In this document: piece after piece, positions 57,890 through 64,000 of the stretch
Layout: each line of letters begins with the position of its first letter
Numbering within the stretch: position 1 is the first letter of the stretch
NCBI GenBank assembly: GCA_015499995.1
Contig: JADNRV010000057.1
Span: 247,804-311,803, forward strand
Direction: 5' to 3'
Length of the DNA stretch: 64,000 nucleotides
DNA from: Flammula alnicola
Taxonomy: Eukaryota > Basidiomycota > Agaricomycetes > Agaricales > Strophariaceae
Program-made: the position numbers and the translations under genes
The notes under the pieces: generated by a model
The model's input: only the letters and a program-made list of their open reading frames with translations
The model's database searches: none
What the model was told of the DNA's origin: nothing

Positions 57890-59250
57890 GGTATTTTGAC
57901 ACGATGACGCACATTATTTGGTTGACACGATTTCCGCCAAATAAGAGTCTGAGCGCACGGACATTCTTTTTTTGCCCTCTTGCTTTCTCCCCCCCTTGTG
58001 ATCCCTCCTGGGACTGCTTCGCCTTCCCTACCATGTGCCTCTCGCTACCAAGCCCCTTTGTCGAATATCTGAACTCTCGTAGCACCTTCGCTGGTGCTAC
58101 GCTCTCTCATGACGGTATGTCTCGCGTCGTCCTTGCATTTCTCTCATCTGCTTCCCTTGGATCTGCTCTTTGACCTCGGAAGTTCAGATCGATATGAAGC
58201 ATTCATTATTCGCGGCCAATGATTCGCCCCCAAACCAACCAACATCGCTGTTATTTTGACTCACTTTCCATTTCACACAACTTCAGTAGATCTGGGTTCC
58301 ATACATGCTTTTTCCTCTGGCTAGTCATTGTCTGTCATCTCTATCCTTGTTCTACGAAGCGTCACCTGTGGCGTCAGACCACATCAGCCGCATATTTTAT
58401 GATCTCCAGACGCGATTGAATACCTGCGCCATATCTTTTGCGTCGCCATCGCCTTGCGTCTGGTCTTCAATCAAGGTGGCTGACGTATGTGGACAACTGT
58501 CGAGGAGCCGAACTAGGTGTTCAGTCTCCCTTACTTCCTATATTTCCCCCGATGTGGTTGTGTCACCTGCGGCGTGCGGCGACCCCTTCTTTTATTTTGG
58601 ACGTTTTCCCATTTTTTCATCTGGTCTCTTCAGGCTCTCGTCATGGTCAACCAGAAGGTACCAAAATCACTTCTTGCTCGTCGAAGCCAATGCTCCGTCC
58701 TTTCGCCGCTGCACGTACATCTTTCTGAATCGTCCTTCCCGGTGCTGTCCTTATTGGGACGAACAACTTATATTACCACGGCCCATAATGCTTCGTCGTA
58801 ACTAATGCTAGGGCCAACCTCCCTTGTCTTACCGCATATCCTCAGGGGTAGTCCTCCACCAACTACATCACGCTCGTACACTGCCGCTTATCCATCTATC
58901 TTCAGCAGACACCTCGCGCCGCTTCTCTCTGAGTTTGTCCAGGTCGGAGGTGCCTGTTGAACGTATGAGCCATGTTTGAGCGGCAGTGCGGTGCCGGGTG
59001 AACGACTGGAGGTGGGACGACCTTGTTTTTTTGATCGTAGCTGTTCCCCGTCTTTCATTAACATTCCTTCGAATGTATTTTTTGTTTCTTGTTTTGTTCT
59101 TATTGTAGACGCTCTCATCTATTCTTTGTCTTTTCCAGTGGACAGGAATGACATTCGAAATGTCAATGTTTTCTAGGCGGCATTCCGAGATATCACGATG
59201 TCTAGCAATCTCAGTATTCGCCTTTTCTACCCTCATTTATATCCACATTA
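57890..59250 (+). repeat. dispersed repeat copy 9, plus orientation
   Basis: The only copy on the plus strand. Blocks occur in the order seen in copy 2: 5' box at 57897-57975 (GATGACGCACATTATTTGG, then AGCGCACGGACATTC and T-run), exon ending SRSTFAGATLSHDG with donor GTATGTC (58030-58115), hydrophobic block and DLQTRLNTCAI (58300-58445), a DVCGQLSRSRT block (58480-58520, compare ADVYGPPIEEP), and the downstream block at 58840-59030. Frames are broken between blocks. Confidence 0.55.
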
Positions 59251-59979
59251 TACAGAACAATTCACGCTTGTCACCTGGTCTTTAAGGAAGAATGGGTTGG
59301 CATTTGATATCGGTGCTCTTTAGAATAAAGCCTGCAGTAAGCAGAATTTCTAACTGAGCCGGTATAGTTTAGAGTCGCAGAATTCGTAATTCCAACTGCG
59401 GGCTATTAGGGCCGGTCGTCAGTGCGTATTCCCTCGCAATCGCTCTCAAACAAGTAACATGAAGTCAGGTGAAATCAATTTGCGACCTTGATGTACCCGT
59501 CATTGGGATATTTTGCGGAAACGTTTCTTTGTGGTCTCTCGAAGCGATCCAAGAAAGGATACTGAGCTCACGGGAAAAGGGAATGGCAGCCATAGATACA
59601 AGTGTGAAATTGGAGGGGGAAAGTAAACACTAGGTGTACAGCGTAAAGAAACCTGAATGCCCGAAACCTCCGTTCTCTTGGGGAAGATCGACCGCATCTA
59701 CTGTCACGGTCGATCAACCTTCCGTAGTCTGAGTGGGTATTTTACACACGTACTTCCTATTTTGAGGCATTAGTGAAATATGCGTCGGCAGCTGGCATAC
59801 CCAAGACCAGACCGACGGCAGCGCTCGCTGCGTTGCAGCAAACTTATGCAAAGGCAAAAAGTATATATTACATTGCAAATCATTACGAGCGCGACGGCTG
59901 TACCATTATCGTTTTTGAGACACGGTGCAGGGCTATTGAAACGCTGTTCATGTTACTTGATTGTTACACTGTGACTTCC
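59251..59979. other. intergenic, no gene recognised
   Basis: Contains 59640-59750, the inverted counterpart of 32575-32685. No gene is supported. Confidence 0.45.
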
Positions 59980-60256
59980 ACTTAGGATGAATGTGCACCT
60001 AGCTTAGGTTGTATTTCAGACTTAAACCTACTGTAGGTGATAGATAGGTTGAACGAGATTCAATCTAAGAAATGGCATGATTTTCATCCAATGCCATTCA
60101 ACCTATTGTCGGTTCAAAATCACACAGTGAAATACCCCGGGCTATTTCAACCTACAGTCAGCCTACAGTTGGTTGAGCACAAAAAAGCTGTAAAGTTTAA
60201 ACGTAGATTGAGAGACTAAAATATAACAAAGGGCGCTGGGCGGTTGCCGGTGGTGC

Positions 60257-63200
60257 CTATTGACCAATCTCAGGCTCATTGTCATCTTCAGCATTGAACA
60301 CCGCCCGCGCTAAGCTCCCACTCCGATCAATAATTGCCCAATCCACACCAGGGGTCTCGCATGGAACTCGACCAACAAGCGCCTGAATGCTGGTAACGTC
60401 AATGAAGTCGAGAGCGCCGAAATTAGTGAAGAGGTGGATGTCTAGACTATCAAGTTCACGGTCAGCCTTTTCGAGCTTACAGTTCCGGATCGCTGCAAGG
60501 ATGATAGGCTTCGATGGCTCCACTTTGGCGTAGGTGCAATCAGGTGAGAACCGGATGAGGAAAAGTCGTTCGAGTTGACCATAGAAGGTTTCAAGCTCGA
60601 AGACAGGGCGACGACTACGTTGATTAGCAAACTTGTCAACAAGCATTTGATACTAAAAAAGAGAGACTGTGTCAGTGTTTCGGTCGCATACCTGAGGAAA
60701 ACACACACCCGCACAAACGTAGCATCACGTCGGTCTTCCGCACTCTTGACCAGCGCTGCCGCATGCATTGTGTCACCCTCCTCAGTGTCAACGCGCCGAA
60801 CTTTTCCCCACTCCTCAATGACAGCGTCGTTCAGATGCTTGCGTATCGTTGGTAGCGGACCACTAAAGCGGGTAGCTAATGCTGCTGCGATGCTTTTCAT
60901 AATGCCCTCCGAAAGATCTGGGCTATGGACACGTGGAGGAAGAAGAATACAGGACTTGTCTAGAATCCAATCAGGTATTAATGTTATCGTGTCAAAGTGA
61001 AAATCGTGGCTACTCACATGTTTCCTTATCTACAAATGTACCCTTTAAAACTTTTGACAGATCCTGAGGCGGTCTGAGAGCTAGCTCCTCTGTAAGGTTA
61101 TAGAATGCCTTGATTTGGGTGAGTTGTGCATCTTCGAGAACATAACGATCAAGAGAGCCATAAGGATGTCGACGGGAACGGACTGCGCGCTTCAGCCGTC
61201 CACAGTACCGCTCCATGGGGAAGGCCCAGTAGCACCAAACTGGGCCCATGGCTCGGATACTGTCAGCAATGTGAAGCAGGGCATGAACCGTCAGTGGACA
61301 AGCAGCAGCGCGCTTTGCGTTGTCCTGATAATAAAGTCTATTGGTTAAATAAGTGAATTGAAACAACATTTAGAATAAGTACCACTTACTTTTCATATTC
61401 CTCAACCCACTCAATGAATCCTTCTCGCACAACCTCCACCTCGTCGTCACTAATCTCAAACTGGAGACAGATATTGAGAAGCTTCACAAGCTTCACAAAA
61501 TGGCGGTAGTACTTCGGTTTTTCGAATCGATGTCGCAGGAGAACTGGACCAATGTAGAGTGTCCAGAATGACCAGGACTCCGCTGTGCATGCCGATCGGT
61601 CCTTCACAATATCGGGCACGCGGCAGCCATAGGCGGAAGGAATGAATGAACCAGATGTTGCTGTGCTGGCTCCGATCGATTCCCAAATGGCGTCCGACAG
61701 CTGATATGACTCTTTGCCATCATCGAGACCTTTGAAATTTCCCGTCCAGTGGAGAATAAGATTTGGGATGAGGTTTTCCCAGATCAAATGCATGAAGTCA
61801 TATGGAAACGAGACCGGAAATGACAGCGAGTTAACGTAGGACAGCAAGGGAGTTCCTTTTATACCATACTGTTTGGCGAACCCATCTGCTTCAGCGGCTG
61901 ATTGAGCGAGTTCAACTTTCCTGGCCTGCTCGAGAAGGGCTGTGTGTGTCCTCATTGGGAGGTTACGGGGGTCATATCGCTGAACTCGTTCCTTGTCTGC
62001 CCGCACTGCGGGATGGGGGGCTTGGTTGAGGGGCACATAGTGCGTCACGGACTTGGACCCAGGTATACGGATGCCTTTGATCTCGCACATACGACAGGGG
62101 CAGATGCCATTGTGTCCTTTCATGCGCATCACCATCGAGACAGCCGGGATGTCTCCGAAAACAGCGATGAGATAAGCACGAAGGACAAAGAATGCGGCAG
62201 TGAGAATGTCGAGAGCGCGGACACCCTGCATGAGGCGGAACAACTCCTGTAGAAAAGGATAGAGGAAGGAGTCGAAGTCTTTGGGTTTTTTTGGCCCAGG
62301 TATAACTCCAAGAGCGAGAATATGCTCAACATGAAATCGGATGTCGGGAGAGAGATTGTAGTTGAAAAGAATGAGAGGCCATGCCGTTTTCTTCCGCTTG
62401 TTAAATGGTGCAAATCCATCAGTGGAGAGACCGAGAGCCACATCGCGAGGGTCCGAGAAATATTTGTGAGAAAAAGTCTTGTGGTCCAGTTCGACGTTCG
62501 TCTCACAGAGAGTCTTGTGCTGTGCACCATCGAAGATATCCGATGACACACCATCCACTGGTTCGCGGTTGTGTCGATACTGCATGAGTGTTGCAATGCG
62601 TGTGTTAAGCGCAAAGTTCTGAAGGCGAGGAATGATGGGGATGTACGTGAAAATTTTGCGTGGCTTCTTCGTTCCGGGACGGTAGCGGCTCTCATTGCAA
62701 AAGGGACACTTGTCGAGAGCTGTGTTTGGGCCGACATAGCAGCCAACACGAATTTGGACAGCAGTCGTGAAATTGTGGCTTGTACGATGAGAGAAAGGCA
62801 ACTCGAGAACGTAGGGCGGCCAAACCAGGAAGAGGCGGATCAGCCAGAAATGCATACGGAATGCTTGCATAGGCACCATCAGTGGTGAGGGTTTTATGCT
62901 TATATGCAAAGGCCCGACAAATCGCTCTGTCGTACGCATCCATTTTATCTGCTGGATTCAATAGAATATCAGACACATAACACGAAAGTATGACCAACAA
63001 AGTACCCACCAAGTTTGGCAGCATGCACAGCAAATGCCTCGCCCGTTCTATCAAGGTTCTCGAGGACATGCATTTCCTTCTCCAGTGCCTCCCAATCCAC
63101 TATATCCGTCATCTCGTCATCGTCAGAATCAGGTTCTTCATCTTCGATGGGAATGCCCTCATCATCCACTTCTTCTTCCGAGTCAGACGCATCTTCGACA

Positions 63201-63586
63201 GTGGCTGCAAATGGTCGAGGTCGTACAGGCACATATGGTACCTCAACAGCCTGGTGTTCAGGTTGATCGTCAGATGCCTCGTCTTCGAAGAGCTGTCCAA
63301 CATCAAGGACTGGGTCTTCCGCACCGAATTCCTCTTCTGCACGATCAGAGGTCGGAGAGTCGACACTCATCGAAGCTGTGAGAGAGCCTCGGTCATCCTC
63401 AGGCTCGTCACTGTCGGCATCAAGAAGTGCTCCAAGATTGAGTTTCTGTGTCGACCGAGCTGGATCTGGATTGGGAGGGGGGTAGGGGTGCGATAGCAGA
63501 GCACGTCGGTGACTCCTTTCAGCCTTGGCCGTGATCCAGCGCTTGCAGCAGGCGCAGAACACGAGGGAGTTTTCTGCAGGTGCCAT
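60257..63586 (-). pseudogene. Tnp2-type transposase, frameshifted
   Basis: ATG 63586 starts MAPAENSLVFCACCKRWITA, a zinc-knuckle-like start, then an acidic stretch. Five exons follow in the usual order: KMDAYDRAICRAFAYKH, ALRSRVAFLS, DKCPFCNESRY, LGLSTDGFAPFNKRKKTAWP, GDIPAVSM, KGHNGICPCRMCEIKGIRIP, YDFMHLIWENLIPNL, then a DUF4218-like part ACPLTVHALLHIADSIRAMGP...WAFPMERYCG, and a C-terminal exon ending EPEIGQ. Transposases of this type cut and paste CACTA elements. In exon 2, after CCPNSC, the frame jumps by two bases at about 62741-62750 (probably loss of a GT pair before GCYVGPNTALDKC). No intron fits there. Otherwise the gene is uninterrupted, so inactivation is recent. Confidence 0.82.
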
Positions 63587-63770
63587 GCTGGGGTCTGAGT
63601 GTGAAATGCACAGTTGGGAGGGCGACTAAGGCTGTTGAAGCCCACGTGATGGATGTTGATGACTCAGAGGTAAGTTGTCGCGTCGAGTCAAACCTCTCTC
63701 TGAAAATCCTCAACAATCACTACGAAAAATCTATATTCACGCTCTACGCAGGACAGAAGAACTCTATAGC

Positions 63771-64000
63771 ATGGCTAACCAAAACAAGTCAGCCAAGAAC
63801 ACAGCAAAGAAAACTCGGGTGAGACCTACTACCAAGTCCGTAAATAAACCAGCCAGGGCAGGGGGAGCACGTCAACCTCTCAGGGATGGTGCTGCAGCTG
63901 TGAATGCCACCTCCAGCATGCGTGCAAGCACAGCTGCAGAGATAGATGATATTGATGGTGCGCGCCATAGATTTGCGATAATGTTCTGCACTAAGTTGCT
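63771..64000 (+). CDS. start of a second transposon-associated protein (cut by the right edge)
   Basis: ATG 63771 opens a frame with no stop to the window end: MANQNKSAKNTAKKTRVRP, then PARAGGARQPLRDGAAAV and ASTAAEIDDIDGARHR. The start is strongly basic and low in complexity, as in DNA-binding accessory proteins. It diverges from the Tnp2 gene with 184 bases between the two ATGs. It could be the companion gene of the CACTA element or a host gene; the visible part cannot decide. Confidence 0.45.
   Translation, partial: MANQNKSAKNTAKKTRVRPTTKSVNKPARAGGARQPLRDGAAAVNATSSMRASTAAEIDDIDGARHRFAIMFCTKL

Larger units (their letters stand above)
59980..64000. mobile_element. CACTA-type (Tnp2) DNA transposon, right end outside the window
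   Basis: The element is defined by the Tnp2 gene and by short subterminal repeats near the left end: AACCTACTGTAGGT at about 60025, CAACCTA at 60105 and 60148, CCTACAGT at 60150 and 60163. The exact left terminus is not certain; a CACTTAGG at 59981 is one candidate. A divergent second frame begins at 63771. The right terminus is not in the window. Confidence 0.6.

Noticed and set aside
62129..62749. 206-codon minus-strand frame inside the transposase gene
   Set aside because: Overlaps the conserved Tnp2 coding sequence in another frame; a shadow.
1..64000. tRNA, rRNA, CRISPR array, telomere repeats
   Set aside because: Looked for typical signatures by eye and found none; a tRNA scan was not possible, so a missed tRNA cannot be excluded.

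Overview
This window looks like nuclear DNA of a filamentous basidiomycete, most likely an Agaricomycete. The genes are cut by many short introns (about 50-90 bases, GT-AG with a few GC-AG). The families fit that group: a class II-type laccase, an F-box/LRR protein with a coiled-coil start, a DUF6535 membrane protein, a NACHT P-loop protein with the typical short first exon, a CACTA-type Tnp2 transposase and several small secreted proteins. I saw no bacterial operons, rRNA, tRNA or CRISPR.

Layout. 1-5000: a zinc-finger-like gene running off the left edge, a short-chain-type reductase and a frameshifted F-box gene. 5900-9000: degenerate dispersed repeats. 9300-14500: a complete laccase, the 3' relic of a second laccase and a divergent Ser-rich secreted protein gene. 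14600-16100: repeat. 17600-23200: a secreted carboxylesterase/lipase, more repeat, and a six-cysteine secreted protein. 24700-30450: dense repeats containing a 1.3-kb element with long terminal inverted repeats and a TA target duplication. 30900-36600: two nearly identical secreted cysteine-rich protein genes in inverted orientation, with members of a 103-residue protein family beside them. 37400-42700: a DUF6535 gene, a relic NACHT first exon and a NACHT gene. 45700-47200: a second intact 103-residue protein gene and a secreted protein built of LPTGI repeats. 48900-55600: local duplications, a decayed SDR gene, a frameshifted paralogue of the LPTGI gene and a deleted 103-residue gene copy. 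56000-57400: a secreted thaumatin-like plus ricin-B-lectin protein. 57900-59250: a plus-strand repeat copy. 60000-64000: a CACTA transposon whose Tnp2 gene carries a frameshift and which leaves the window on the right.

The strongest unexplained pattern is a two-part cassette. Part one is the 103-residue protein gene (two intact and at least six broken copies). Part two is a decayed, intron-containing gene of unknown function that starts with a shared 5' box and is present in about eight copies. In four places the two parts lie side by side on the same strand. This is an accessory, repeat-rich region with secreted enzymes and effectors-like small proteins (laccase, esterase, lectin, cysteine-rich and repeat proteins) rather than one pathway. 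No gene order here proves a shared function.
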